The translations under genes were made by a program, and so were the position numbers. The notes under the pieces were generated by a model that worked only from the letters and a program-made list of their open reading frames with translations, was not told where the DNA came from and searched no databases. From Verrucomicrobiaceae bacterium (lineage in GTDB: Bacteria > Verrucomicrobiota > Verrucomicrobiia > Verrucomicrobiales > Verrucomicrobiaceae): DNA of 64,000 nucleotides. The DNA is taken from assembly GCA_027486585.1 (NCBI GenBank), contig JAIXOU010000039.1, forward strand, positions 29,398 through 93,397, given 5' to 3'. Positions within the stretch are counted from its first letter, which is position 1, and every line of letters begins with the position of its first letter. Shown piece after piece: positions 16,237 to 25,377 of this stretch.

Positions 16237-16680
16237 ATGAATAAAATCCTCAAATTCCTGTCATTCATTTTTCTGTTTTCAGTGCAAGCCTATGCGGGCG
16301 GTAAATCCGGCTAGGATGACAATTATGAAAAGGCTTTGCTTGAAGCCAAAGAAACCAAAAAGCTGGTCTTGCTTGATTTTACGGGTTCGGACTGGTGTGG
16401 CTGGTGCGTGAAGCTTGATGAAGAAGTGTTTTCAAAGTCTGACTTCAAGAAGTTTGCCAAGGAGAACCTCGTGCTCGTTGAGCTCGACTTTCCGCATGGA
16501 AAAAGATTGCAAAAGAAGACCAAGGAACAAAATGAAGCTCTCAAAACCAAATTCGCTGTGAGCGGTTTCCCAAACATCATCATCGTAGATAGCGAAGGCA
16601 AAGAACAGGCTCGTTGGAGCGGTTACAGCAAAGATTTTCTGACTGAATTAAAGGCAAAGCTAAGTTCCCTGAAGCAATAG
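16237..16680 (+). pseudogene. Thioredoxin-like exported protein interrupted by an in-frame TAG
   Basis: From ATG 16237 the frame encodes a signal peptide (MNKILKFLSFIFLFSVQAYA) and then meets TAG at 16312-16314 (codon 26). The same frame continues with DDNYEKALLEAKETKKLVLLDFTGSDWCGWCVKLDEEVF and runs on as a full thioredoxin-fold domain to 16680. The active site is WCGWC. One base change from TGG (Trp) would explain the stop, and Trp is a common residue there in related proteins. Without readthrough no exported product is made; a TTG at 16336 could at best start a cytoplasmic form. It may be a real mutation, a sequencing error or suppression. It converges on glpK with 6 bases between stop codons. 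Confidence 0.8.
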
Positions 16681-16686
16681 TTCAGT

Positions 16687-18165
16687 TCACCCCAGCGTCG
16701 TCCGCTCAAGCGCTTGATTCCAACCTGCGGTCAGTGCTTTTCTCTGCGAAGCTTTCATGCTGGGCAGGAAGCGGCGTTCAGCTTGCCATTGGGTGGCAAT
16801 GTCAGACTGGTTTTTCCAGTAGCCGATGCCCAATCCAGCAAGATAAGCCGCCCCAAGCGCCGTGGTTTCTGTGACGACGGGCCTAACCACCGGCACGCCA
16901 AGGAGATCAGCCTGAAATTGCATGAGCAGGTTGTTGTTGCTAGCACCGCCATCGACACGTAGCTCCCGCAGTTTTACTCCTGCGTCGGCTTGCATGGCGG
17001 TGAGGATGTCGGTCACTTGGTAAGCGATTCCTTCCAGCGCAGCTCGGGCGATGTGGGCCTTGGTGGTGCCACGAGTGATGCCCGACATCAGCGCCCGTGC
17101 GTGCGGGTCCCAATGCGGGGCACCGAGCCCTGCAAAAGCGGGCACCAGATACACGCCGCCCGTATCGGGCACTTGCGCTGCTAGCGGCTCGATCTCAGAG
17201 GAATGTTTGATGATTCCCAGGCCATCTCTCAGCCATTGAACAACGGCTCCGGCGATGAAAACACTGCCTTCCACGGCATATTCAAGAGGACCGTCTCCGA
17301 GTTGCCAAGCCACGGTGGTGAGTAGCTTGTTTTTCGAGACGATCTTCTTGGTGCCCGTGTGCATGAGCATGAAGCACCCTGTGCCATAGGTGTTTTTGAC
17401 CAAGCCGGGCTTGGTGCAGACTTGGCCAAACAACGCTGACTGCTGATCTCCGGCCATGCCAGCAATGGGGATTCGACCGCCGAGAAGCGTAGTCTCTCCA
17501 AAGAAACCGCTGGAAGGTTTCACTTCAGGTAAGGTGCTGGCGGGTATGCCGATGAGCTTCATGAGCTCCTTATCCCAGCGACCTTCCGTGATGTTAAACA
17601 GCATGGTTCGTGAAGCATTGCTGACATCGGTGGCATGGACGAGACCGCGCGTTAGATTCCACAGCAGCCAGGAGTCAATGGTGCCAAAGGCTAGCTGTCC
17701 TGATTTAGCCAGAGTCTTGGCTTCAGGATTGTTTTGGAGAAACCAGCGCATTTTCGTGGCCGAAAAGTAGGCATCCACGACCAGACCCGTTTTCTCGGCA
17801 ATCATCGCAGCGGCGCCTTTAGCCTTCAATTGATCACAGAAGCCAGCCGTGCGCCGATCCTGCCAAACGATGGCCTTGCCGACTGGTTTTCCCGTCTTCT
17901 TATCCCAAGCAACGGTGGTTTCCCGCTGGTTCGTGATGCCAATAGCAGCAATGTCCTTGGCTGTGAGCTTGGCCTTTTTCAGCGCTTCTTTGGCCGTTCG
18001 AAGCTGAGTCTGCCAGATCTCCTCCGCATCATGTTCCACCCAGCTTGGTTTCGGATAATGCTGGGTGAACTCCCGCTGCGCCGTTGCGACGACTCTACCC
18101 GCATGATCAAAAATAATGCTGCGGCTGCTCGTCGTGCCCTGATCCAATGCGAGGATGTATTTCAT
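16687..18165 (-). CDS. glpK: Glycerol kinase
   Basis: 492 residues, usual length for the family. It phosphorylates glycerol to glycerol 3-phosphate with ATP. Diagnostic segments are [20 protein letters not shown] at the start, [52 protein letters not shown] and [19 protein letters not shown] (FGGY-type ATPase fold). No glpF or glpD neighbour is present. A pair of inverted GTGAWTCAC motifs lies 62 bases upstream of the start, between this gene and asd, and may be its operator. Confidence 0.96.
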   Translation of the reverse strand: MKYILALDQGTTSSRSIIFDHAGRVVATAQREFTQHYPKPSWVEHDAEEIWQTQLRTAKEALKKAKLTAKDIAAIGITNQRETTVAWDKKTGKPVGKAIVWQDRRTAGFCDQLKAKGAAAMIAEKTGLVVDAYFSATKMRWFLQNNPEAKTLAKSGQLAFGTIDSWLLWNLTRGLVHATDVSNASRTMLFNITEGRWDKELMKLIGIPASTLPEVKPSSGFFGETTLLGGRIPIAGMAGDQQSALFGQVCTKPGLVKNTYGTGCFMLMHTGTKKIVSKNKLLTTVAWQLGDGPLEYAVEGSVFIAGAVVQWLRDGLGIIKHSSEIEPLAAQVPDTGGVYLVPAFAGLGAPHWDPHARALMSGITRGTTKAHIARAALEGIAYQVTDILTAMQADAGVKLRELRVDGGASNNNLLMQFQADLLGVPVVRPVVTETTALGAAYLAGLGIGYWKNQSDIATQWQAERRFLPSMKASQRKALTAGWNQALERTTLG

Positions 18166-18226
18166 GCTGCATGATTTTTCACATCAGCGCGGGGATGACA
18201 AGCTAGATTGCAATGTGGGCAATCAA

Positions 18227-18259
18227 GTGATTCACAAAACAGCGAGATTTGTGAATCAC
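18227..18259. promoter_or_regulatory. Inverted repeat GTGATTCACAAA / TTTGTGAATCAC between asd and glpK
   Basis: Arms 18227-18238 and 18248-18259 are perfect reverse complements of 12 bases around a 9-base loop. Each arm also contains its own near-palindrome GTGAWTCAC. With no T-run on the minus strand, two operator half-sites upstream of glpK are at least as likely as a terminator of asd. A third GTGAATCAC lies at 27853-27861. Confidence 0.5.
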
Positions 18260-18283
18260 ATGGATGGCAGGGTCGACCTCGAA

Positions 18284-19309
18284 TCAGATCAAGCACTCCG
18301 CAATCTGAACCGCATTCAGCGCGGCACCTTTGAGGAGCTGATCGCCGACGATCCAGAAGGAAAGGCCATTATCCAAGGCACAGTCGAGACGGAGGCGGCC
18401 GACGGCACAGTTATCACGGCCCGCGATGTCGAGGGCGAGGGGATACTGCTTGTTGGCTGGATCGTCGATGACGTCCAGACCTGGAGCCTTACTGAGGATC
18501 TCGCGGGCGGTGGCCAAATCGACGGGCTTTTCAAACTCGGCGCTGATGGCGATGCTGTGAGCGCGGAAGACGGGAATGCGGACGCATGTGACGCTGGCAC
18601 GGAAGTCTGGGTGATGCATGATCTTCCGACCCTCGTTTTCCATCTTCATTTCTTCCTTTGTGTAGCCGCTATCCAGGAACGAATCCACATGCGGGATGGC
18701 ATTGAAGGCGATCTGATGCGGATAGACCGTCGGCTTGGAGTCTAGCTTCGCAGCATCCCAGGCACGGTTTTCACTGGCCCATTCGCGGGACTGTTTGGCG
18801 AGTTCCTCGATGGCTTGTGCGCCGGTGCCGGAAACGGCTTGGTAGCTGCTGGCGATGATGCGCTTCACGCCAAAGGCTTGATGTAAGGGGTAAAGCGCCA
18901 TGAGTGAGATGGCGGTGGTGCAGTTGGGATTAGCGATGATGCCCTGATGGTTTTTCACATCGGCAGCATTGATTTCAGGCACCACGAGCGGGACCGTTGG
19001 GTCCTGGCGGAAGTAGGAGGAATTATCCACCACCACGGCACCAGCTTTCACCGCATGGGGGGCGAAATCACGTGAGATACCGCCACCTGCACTGAACAGA
19101 GCGATGTCCACACCGGCGAAGCTGTCGGCTGTGAGTTCCTTGATGGTCACGTCTTCACCTTTGAATTTCATCGTCTTGCCTGCACTACGGGCACTGGCGA
19201 GAAGGGTGAGCTGGCCGACGGGGAATCCGCGCTCTTCGAGGCAGCGCAGCATTTCCACTCCCACCGCTCCGGTGGCACCGACGACGGCGACGTGTTTCAG
19301 GTTACTCAT
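18284..19309 (-). CDS. asd: Aspartate-semialdehyde dehydrogenase
   Basis: 341 residues from ATG 19309 (MSNLKHVAVVGATGAVG); the frame is open further upstream, but only this start fits the family. It reduces aspartyl phosphate to aspartate semialdehyde with NADPH, for Lys/diaminopimelate, Met and Thr synthesis. Seen: the NADP loop VGATGAVG, the catalytic Cys in IIANPNCTTAIS, and a conserved RIPVFRAHS segment with the catalytic His. Gram-negative/Gram-positive type 2 length. Divergent from the transketolase gene. Confidence 0.95.
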   Translation of the reverse strand: MSNLKHVAVVGATGAVGVEMLRCLEERGFPVGQLTLLASARSAGKTMKFKGEDVTIKELTADSFAGVDIALFSAGGGISRDFAPHAVKAGAVVVDNSSYFRQDPTVPLVVPEINAADVKNHQGIIANPNCTTAISLMALYPLHQAFGVKRIIASSYQAVSGTGAQAIEELAKQSREWASENRAWDAAKLDSKPTVYPHQIAFNAIPHVDSFLDSGYTKEEMKMENEGRKIMHHPDFRASVTCVRIPVFRAHSIAISAEFEKPVDLATAREILSKAPGLDVIDDPANKQYPLALDIAGRDNCAVGRLRLDCALDNGLSFWIVGDQLLKGAALNAVQIAECLI

Positions 19310-19507
19310 GGTTGTATTGGTTCTTAGTTGGGGAAAAAGGGCGCGCAAAATAGGTGGGATCTGTGGGAATGCAAGGGGCTCAGTCTTCTTGGGCCGCTGG
19401 TTTTCTTCCTTGAAAAGCCACCTCACGCCAGTAAAGAACCTGCCCGTGCGCTGGGCCGCCTCTCGCGCTGCCTAAAATCCATCACGCACACCGCTCTACA
19501 ATCTCTC

Positions 19508-21484
19508 ATGAATAAAGCCCTCCTCGCTCAAGCTGCCAATGAAGCCCGTGGTCTCGCCATGGATGCCGTTCACAAGTGCTCCTCAGGTCATCTCGGCCTT
19601 CCTCTCGGCTCGGCTGAGATCGGTGCCGTTCTTTTTGGTGAAAGCCTCCAGTGTGATCCAGCCGATCCGAAATGGCTGAACCGTGACCGTTTCATCCTGA
19701 GCGCAGGTCACGGCTCCATGTTCATCTATTCTTGGCTACACCTCAGCGGTTACGCCGTGAGTATTGATGATGTGTCGAAGTTCCGTGTCCTCCACAGCAT
19801 CACCCCAGGTCACCCAGAGTTCCATGAAACCCCAGGCGTGGAATCCACCACTGGCCCACTCGGTCAGGGCATTGGCAATGCAGCTGGTTATGCGCTTTCT
19901 GGCAAAATGGCAGCCGCCAAATACAATACAGCTGACCACACGATCATCGACAATCACATCATCGCTCTTGCTGGTGACGGCTGCCTTCAAGAAGGTGTGG
20001 CCCGTGAGGCGATTGCCTTTGCTGCCCACAACCAGCTCGATAATCTCATCGTCATCTATGACTCCAATGATGTGACTTTGGATGCCATGGCCAAAGTGAC
20101 TCAAAGTGAAGACGCGCAAGCTCTTTACACCGCTCTCGGCTGGGAAACCGTGACCATCGACGGTCACGATCTGGAGGCCGTCAGTGCCGCCGTCGCCGCA
20201 GCTAAGAAGAACGACAACGGCAAGCCCAAGATGATCATCGCCAAGACGGTCATCGGTAAAGGTATCCCCGAAGTCGCTGGCACCGCCAAAGGCCACGGAG
20301 AAGGCGGCGCTAAATTTGTCGATTCCGCTAAAAAGGGTCTTGGTATCCCTGAAGGCACTCATTTCTATGTCAGCGACGCGGTGAAAGCCTACTTCGCTGA
20401 CCTGAAGGCCAAGCGCGCGGCCGCTCACAGTGAGTGGAACGCCACCTTTGCCGCCTGGAGCGCTGCCAATGCAGGCTTGGCCGCTGAACTGGATGCTGCC
20501 CGCAATGGCAGCCTGAAGGCCGAAGATCTGCTCAAGGTGATCCCTGAATATCCATCCGAAGGCAAAGCTGCTACTCGTAACAGCGGTGGTGAGATCATCA
20601 ACCATCTGGCCAAAGCAGTTCCAAATCTGATCACTGGCAGTGCCGACCTCTTTGGCTCCACGAAAAACTACATCACGGGTGGTGGTGACTTCAGCGCGTC
20701 CAATCGCACAGGTCGTAATATTTGGTTCGGTATCCGTGAGCACGCCATGGGCGCTATCTGCAACGGTATCGCCTACGACGGTCTTTTCCTCGGCAGCTGC
20801 GCCACGTTCCTGGTCTTTGCTGACTACTGCCGCCCAAGCATTCGCTTAGCTGCCTTGGCTAAACTTCCAGTCACCTACATCTTTACGCATGACAGCGTCG
20901 GCGTCGGTGAAGATGGCCCGACCCATCAACCTGTCGAGACCGTCAGTGGTCTGCGCGTGATTCCGAACCTCGACGTCATTCGCCCTGGCGATGCCGAAGA
21001 AGCCGCCGGTGCCTTTGCTGCTGCTTTCAGCCGCGCGGATGGCCCGACACTGCTTGCTCTTAGCCGCCAGGATCTGCCTCATCAGGGTGGAGCCAGCGCT
21101 ACGGCACGCCGTGAAGGCACGCTCAAAGGCGGTTACATCCTCGTCAAGGAAACGGCTACTCTTGAAGCCATCGTCATCGCCACCGGATCTGAAGTTCAGT
21201 GGGCCGTCGAAGGTGCCAAAGGTAAGCCCGGCGTCCGCGTCGTCAGCCTGCCATGCTTCGAGCGCTTTGATCGCCAGGACGCTGCTTATCGCGAGTCCGT
21301 CTTGCCAGCAGCCTGCACCAAGCGCGTCGCCATTGAAGCCGGCGTCTCCGGCCTCTGGTGGAAATACGTTGGCACCCAGGGTCAGATCATCGGCATCGAC
21401 CGCTTCGGCATCAGCGCCCCAGGAAACACCGTCTTCAAAGAACTCGGCATCACCGCTGAAGCCGTGGCCAAGGCGCTTGCCTGA
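19508..21484 (+). CDS. tkt: Transketolase
   Basis: 658 residues from ATG 19508 ([19 protein letters not shown]). The open frame upstream to 19328 overlaps the asd promoter and is not family-like. Thiamine-diphosphate enzyme moving two-carbon units in the pentose phosphate pathway. Seen: [21 protein letters not shown] start, the TPP-binding [10 protein letters not shown] followed by YDSNDVTLD, a Pyr domain with [18 protein letters not shown], and [18 protein letters not shown]. It is full length (E. coli enzyme about 663). An intrinsic terminator follows 33 bases after the stop. Confidence 0.95.
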   Translation: MNKALLAQAANEARGLAMDAVHKCSSGHLGLPLGSAEIGAVLFGESLQCDPADPKWLNRDRFILSAGHGSMFIYSWLHLSGYAVSIDDVSKFRVLHSITPGHPEFHETPGVESTTGPLGQGIGNAAGYALSGKMAAAKYNTADHTIIDNHIIALAGDGCLQEGVAREAIAFAAHNQLDNLIVIYDSNDVTLDAMAKVTQSEDAQALYTALGWETVTIDGHDLEAVSAAVAAAKKNDNGKPKMIIAKTVIGKGIPEVAGTAKGHGEGGAKFVDSAKKGLGIPEGTHFYVSDAVKAYFADLKAKRAAAHSEWNATFAAWSAANAGLAAELDAARNGSLKAEDLLKVIPEYPSEGKAATRNSGGEIINHLAKAVPNLITGSADLFGSTKNYITGGGDFSASNRTGRNIWFGIREHAMGAICNGIAYDGLFLGSCATFLVFADYCRPSIRLAALAKLPVTYIFTHDSVGVGEDGPTHQPVETVSGLRVIPNLDVIRPGDAEEAAGAFAAAFSRADGPTLLALSRQDLPHQGGASATARREGTLKGGYILVKETATLEAIVIATGSEVQWAVEGAKGKPGVRVVSLPCFERFDRQDAAYRESVLPAACTKRVAIEAGVSGLWWKYVGTQGQIIGIDRFGISAPGNTVFKELGITAEAVAKALA

Positions 21485-21516
21485 TCCATCCCTTAGATCT
21501 CCAAGGATCTCTTCAA

Positions 21517-21554
21517 AACCTCCCGTCGCCCAAAAGCACGGGAGGTTTTTTCTT
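21517..21554 (+). terminator. Rho-independent terminator of transketolase
   Basis: AACCTCCCGT (21517-21526) pairs with ACGGGAGGTT (21538-21547) around an 11-base loop, and the stem runs into TTTTTTCTT. It begins 33 bases after the tkt stop codon. Confidence 0.9.
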
Positions 21555-21634
21555 GTAGGCGCACTCGCCAGAGTGCGGTGGTTTGGTGCGGGGAGTGGCA
21601 CTCCCGATCCCCTCGTTCTGGCGAACGATCCTAC
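21555..21634. repeat. REPIN-like repeat: two REP hairpins in inverted orientation
   Basis: The unit opens GTAGG (21555) and closes CCTAC (21634). The first REP hairpin is GCACTC-GCCA-GAGTGC (21561-21576), the second, inverted, TCGTTC-TGGC-GAACGA (21613-21628). A third small hairpin, GGGAGT-GGC-ACTCCC, lies between them. A GTAG head beside a short hairpin is the known hallmark of REP sequences mobilised by RAYT transposases. Related copies are at 21640 and 30227-30313. No RAYT gene is in the window. Confidence 0.75.
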
Positions 21635-21639
21635 GACGC

Positions 21640-21710
21640 GTAGGCGCAATCGCCAGGGTGCGGAGGATTGACGGTGTCGTGGCATTCCCGGTCTCTCATT
21701 CTATCGAAAA
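21640..21710. repeat. Second, degenerate REP copy
   Basis: Starts GTAGGCGCAATCGCCAGGGT, differing from the first copy mainly in the hairpin stem. The unit then decays: its expected inverted half (CTCGTTCTGGCGAACGATCC) is only recognisable as CTCATTCTATCGAAAAATTC. It is directly adjacent to the first unit, forming a tandem pair. Confidence 0.6.
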
Positions 21711-21783
21711 ATTCTGCAATACAAAGATCCAAAGGAAAGACTGGAGACTTGCCGGACTTTGCGTAGTACCTGCGCTCCCCAAA

Positions 21784-22119
21784 ATGCACAAAGACGATTC
21801 AAATGACACAACAACCCCAGGCAGCTATGATGCTGAGGTGGTTGAAAGTGTGTGGCAATCGGCTCAGATTGTACCTGGAAATGATCCGCAAGTTTGGCGG
21901 AAAGATGAATTCGGTGCGTGGATACACCGGCGGGATTACCGTCGGCGTCACAGTGAATTCGGTTGGGAGATCGCTGACTACGGCTATCGAATGCGGGCTA
22001 CAGGCCTGACATCGCTGCGGCCCATGCAGTGGCAGAATCATGTAGATTTTCAGGTGGCCGCACGGCATCAGGCCGTGATCAGTGCGGATGGCCTACGCAA
22101 TGCTCGAAGGCTAGTCTAG
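21784..22119 (+). CDS. Small HNH-like protein with degraded active site
   Basis: 111 residues from ATG 21784 (MHKDDSNDTTTPGSYDAEVV). The segment VPGNDPQVWRKDEFGAWIHR, followed by SEFGWEI and SLRPMQWQNHVDF, resembles a family of small HNH-type proteins in which GWEIDHI and LRPLQWENN carry the active site. Here DHI is replaced by ADYGYRM, so the catalytic His appears lost. It may be an inactive relative or a damaged gene. Its stop codon TAG and the stop of the opposite gene share the palindrome CTAG at 22116-22119. Confidence 0.6.
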   Translation: MHKDDSNDTTTPGSYDAEVVESVWQSAQIVPGNDPQVWRKDEFGAWIHRRDYRRRHSEFGWEIADYGYRMRATGLTSLRPMQWQNHVDFQVAARHQAVISADGLRNARRLV

Positions 22120-23171
22120 AACGCCTTCAATGGCTGATCACCACAGTCTTTACAAAGTGCTGTTGGATCGCGGAACTGGGCGGAACACTGTGGACAGTAA
22201 GCCATGGAGCCAGACTGTTTTTCTGGGATCTCTATCAACTGCTCTTCGTTGATGTTTTGGGCTTTGAGAAAAGCTGCCATGGCGCTCTGTTGCAGAGCTT
22301 TGGATTGAGCAGTTGAATGTTGTAGCGACTTCCAGAAGGGGCGCAGTAGCTTCAGTTTGTCGGCATCGCCCATTTCTGACATGGCCGCCAATGGATGCGC
22401 TTCGGGGGAAAGGGCTTCACAAACATGATCCGCTGCTCGCATGGCATGCTGGGGAAGAAAGGCGCAGGCTAGCATTTTCCAGAAACGATGCTTTAAAGGA
22501 TGGGCTAGGCGTCCACTAGATCGCCAAAAAAGTATGGCCTGAATCCACTGAAGGCTGATCAAAGCCGCCGCAGCATAGAGTACTTCGTGGCCATCGCCAT
22601 AGCGGCGATAAATTACGGTGATGACGCCGAAACAGGTGAAGAAAATAATCGTCCCAAAAAGTCTCAAGAGTCGCGTCTCAGAGGCGATGTGCTTCATGGC
22701 CGCGCTTAGTTCTGTGCCGTTGAGGGTCTTTGTCATCAGTTTGAGAAAATCCTTTTCTCGGGCGGCCTCGGGTGACTTTTTCCAGCGCTGCAGCCTTTCT
22801 AGCCAGGCTTTGGCGCTGGTTTGATTGATGCAGTGCAGCTGATGCTCCGTCGTGAGGATCAGCTTTGTGCCATCTAAAGTGGGCTGAACACTCTCCCACG
22901 GCAAGATTTGGTGATTGGAGTTTTGCTGATCCAAAAGCTCCAGACCCTCAGAACAGGGCGCGAGCTCCCAACGACGCAGATTTCCAAAAGCCTGTAAAGG
23001 CGGCAGGATGGGGAGTAGAATCAAATGTCTGCCTGCAAAATTGAGAGGTAAAAAGGGTCTGCTTAGCCCGCTGCGGGATGTCCATAACCAAGCGGACTTG
23101 GGCTGGAGTCGGAGACTCTCGACCAAGTACAGGAGCAAAAAGAGAGTGAACAGCCACTGCCCGTCGGTCAT
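22116..23171 (-). CDS. Membrane protein with C-terminal zinc ribbon, unknown function
   Basis: 351 residues. Hydrophobic segments lie at the N-terminus (LFTLFLLLYLVESL) and near the middle (LFGTIIFFTCFGVITVIYR and VLYAAAALISLQWIQAILFW). The C-terminus has four cysteines in two CxxC pairs, YCPQCSAQF and LCKDCGDQPLKAF, a rubredoxin-like zinc ribbon. The family is not recognised. It starts 6 bases after the DUF2167 gene stop, so the two form an operon. Confidence 0.75.
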   Translation of the reverse strand: MTDGQWLFTLFLLLYLVESLRLQPKSAWLWTSRSGLSRPFLPLNFAGRHLILLPILPPLQAFGNLRRWELAPCSEGLELLDQQNSNHQILPWESVQPTLDGTKLILTTEHQLHCINQTSAKAWLERLQRWKKSPEAAREKDFLKLMTKTLNGTELSAAMKHIASETRLLRLFGTIIFFTCFGVITVIYRRYGDGHEVLYAAAALISLQWIQAILFWRSSGRLAHPLKHRFWKMLACAFLPQHAMRAADHVCEALSPEAHPLAAMSEMGDADKLKLLRPFWKSLQHSTAQSKALQQSAMAAFLKAQNINEEQLIEIPEKQSGSMAYCPQCSAQFRDPTALCKDCGDQPLKAF

Positions 23172-23177
23172 GGCAGA

Positions 23178-24107
23178 TCAGGGTTCTTTGGTGCAGAACA
23201 GCTTGGTGAACAGTGACTTAAGGCCTGCCCCAATTGCGACGATCACCACGATGATGCCTTTGCCCAGCTTAGCGATGAGTCCACCAAGCTTGGCAAATAG
23301 GCCCATCTTTCCCGCAGCGACAGCCGCACCGCCTGCAACAAGAGCGGTAAGTCCGTATTTGGCCACTTTATCACCTTCACGATACTCGGCATAAGTATTG
23401 CCAGCAAGGTATTGGAAGTCAGCCATGATGGCTTGGTATTGTGGCAGAAGTGTCTGCATTTCATCGGGCGCACAGACCAGCTCAATCTCCATGACTCCGC
23501 TGCGGCCAAGAAGTCGAGTGTTGTAGTTGATGGATTCACCGCCGTCCTCAGAGCCAATCCGCAGAGCCCACTCAAGGTTTTTGGTTTGATCATTGAAACG
23601 TGGCGGCAGCGCCCAGCCGAGTACATGCAAAGCACCGAGTCCCTGTTCCTTGCGGTACTCATTGCTAGCCTCCTGGCCTTCTTGGTGGCCCTTGAGCAGT
23701 TCATCCGCGTTCAGGTCATTTTTTTCATCGTCTTTAACGTAGCCCGTTTCATTGAACTGAAAGATAACCCAAGGGCCCATGCCTTCAGTAGTCAGCAGTC
23801 CCAGCTCCTCACCGCTCGGGATGTTATCAAACATTTTCAGCATGTCGCCTGTGCCTTGAGTGGCGGTGAAGCGCCAGCCTTTTGGAATGTTCACCTCGGC
23901 CATGCTGCCGATCTTGGCTTTGCCTTCTCGGGTCCAGCCAAAGGTCTCAATTTTATCCAGCATCGCTTTTCGACGGGTGGCGATTTCCTCCTCTGTCGGT
24001 TTGGCTGGAGCGGGTGCCGAGGGAGCGACCTCCTGAGCAGAAATAAAAGATAGGGAGATCAGACCCAAAAGAAGGCCTGCCAATGCACGTGAGTTTGGCT
24101 TTTTCAT
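23178..24107 (-). CDS. DUF2167 membrane-anchored protein
   Basis: 309 residues. Signal peptide MKKPNSRALAGLLLGLISLSFISA, then an extracytoplasmic DUF2167-type domain: GKAKIGSMAEVNIPKGWRF, GLLTTEGMGPWVIFQFNETG, LGWALPPRFNDQTKNLEWAL, then GESINYNTRLLGRSGVMEIE. A Gly/Ala/Lys-rich C-terminal membrane helix pair (GLTALVAGGAAVAAGKMGLF, KGIIVVIVAIGAGLKSLF) anchors it. The family is conserved but uncharacterised. It is the first gene of a two-gene unit with the zinc-ribbon membrane protein. Confidence 0.88.
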   Translation of the reverse strand: MKKPNSRALAGLLLGLISLSFISAQEVAPSAPAPAKPTEEEIATRRKAMLDKIETFGWTREGKAKIGSMAEVNIPKGWRFTATQGTGDMLKMFDNIPSGEELGLLTTEGMGPWVIFQFNETGYVKDDEKNDLNADELLKGHQEGQEASNEYRKEQGLGALHVLGWALPPRFNDQTKNLEWALRIGSEDGGESINYNTRLLGRSGVMEIELVCAPDEMQTLLPQYQAIMADFQYLAGNTYAEYREGDKVAKYGLTALVAGGAAVAAGKMGLFAKLGGLIAKLGKGIIVVIVAIGAGLKSLFTKLFCTKEP

Positions 24108-24228
24108 AGAATCTCCCTGTAGGAGTGAGCTTCAGCCTATCGGCAAGAAACAGCTTGGGTCAAGCCTGTTGGTTTCTTACCCTGAAGAAATCCGTGGAGC
24201 TGGTGCGACTGCTGCGTCATCTTTCAGC

Positions 24229-24990
24229 ATGGCTGATTCAGCGCTCACTCCACCAGCAAAAGTACGATCCGCTTCAGGTTGCCTGCGCTGGGTAGCGATG
24301 GGGCTGCTCTTCCTCTTTCTGATCTTCGCAGGATTAGCTTTTTTCTTTTTCAGCACCCTCAAAGAGGCTGCGGCTTGGCTCAGTGAGCTACCGACTCGAT
24401 TGGTTCAGCAGGAGATCAGCACGACTTTTCGCCAGTCGATCACTAAGATTGCCTCGACCAAAGGTGACATTTTAGAAGTGGCGACGATGCAGACCGATGA
24501 GACGGTGACGAAATTCGACATGAAGAGTGCCTTCAATCAGGCAGTTTATCTTGGGACGACGGTGTCGGAGATTCGCACCCCAGTGGTCTATCGCTACCAC
24601 ATCAAGCTTTCTGACCCATGGCAGCTCAGTCTTGACGAGGGTGTCTGTACCGTTCGCGGTCCCACTTTAAGGCCGACTTTGCCCCCCGCAATCCGCACTG
24701 AGGGCATGGAAAAGAAGTCTGAAGCTGGCTGGCTGCGCTTCAATGCAGCGGAGAATCTAGCCGCTTTGGAAAAGGAGCTCACCCCCACATTGGAAAAGCG
24801 CGCCGGCAATAAAGCCCACCTCGATCTGGTGCGAGAGGCTGCGCGGAAATCTGTGGCTGAATTTGTGAAAGTCTGGCTCCTCAAAGAAGGAAAGCCCCCC
24901 CAGGAAGACGTCCGATCCATCACCGTCATCTTCCCTGACGAACCACAAACTGGTCCCGTGCCCCTGCCGCCGACCTTGCAGATTCAGTGA
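24229..24990 (+). CDS. Single-pass membrane protein, unknown function
   Basis: 253 residues from ATG 24229 (MADSALTPPAKV); a TTG at 24169 would add 20 unlikely residues. One strong transmembrane helix (LRWVAMGLLFLFLIFAGLAF) near the N-terminus, then an external domain with ITKIASTKGDILEVATMQ, a central mixed region and C-terminal LDLVREAARKSVAEFVKVWL followed by VRSITVIFPDEP. The last part fits a DUF4230-like layout only loosely, so no family is claimed. Divergent from the DUF2167 operon. Confidence 0.7.
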   Translation: MADSALTPPAKVRSASGCLRWVAMGLLFLFLIFAGLAFFFFSTLKEAAAWLSELPTRLVQQEISTTFRQSITKIASTKGDILEVATMQTDETVTKFDMKSAFNQAVYLGTTVSEIRTPVVYRYHIKLSDPWQLSLDEGVCTVRGPTLRPTLPPAIRTEGMEKKSEAGWLRFNAAENLAALEKELTPTLEKRAGNKAHLDLVREAARKSVAEFVKVWLLKEGKPPQEDVRSITVIFPDEPQTGPVPLPPTLQIQ

Positions 24991-25280
24991 GCAGTTGGAC
25001 TGGGATGCTTTGAGGCAAGTCTATACTGCCAATGAAGGCCAAGGCCGATGAAACCATGCAAGATGCTAATGAAAAGAACAAGCCACCCAAAAGCGATCTG
25101 GACAGGTGCATTAGTCCTGCCTTGGAAGAGTGAGGCGGCGATCTGTTCTCTGACCCCAAGCCCCCCAACGCCAATGGGGAGAAGCACCGCCAGATTTAAC
25201 AAGCAGGTGTAAATGCCAATCTGCCACCAAGAGTCACTGCTTCCATAAATTCGGAGATTTTGATATTCTAACTGATCCAA
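24984..25280 (-). pseudogene. C-terminal remnant of a flippase-like (LPG synthase TM-type) membrane protein
   Basis: An open stretch of about 98 codons with no credible start (first codon TTG, TGA directly upstream). It contains CLLNLAVLLPIGVGGLGVRE, the conserved P-x-GGLGxRE motif of the UPF0104/lysylphosphatidylglycerol synthase transmembrane family, and one more helix (FGWLVLFISILHGFIGLGL). Complete family members have about 300 residues and 7-8 helices, so most of the gene is gone. The neighbouring polytopic protein and acyltransferase point to a former surface-glycan or lipid region. Confidence 0.7.
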
Positions 25281-25377
25281 TCAGGATTAAGTTCAGCCTC
25301 TGAAGCGCTAGGATTTCATCACTTATCCCTGAATGTTCAGGCTAGGTTAAAGAAGGCACTTTTAAATAGCCGCTGTA

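Noticed and set aside
19736..20743. A 335-codon open frame antisense to transketolase
   Set aside because: It mirrors the codon bias of tkt; the translation matches no family.
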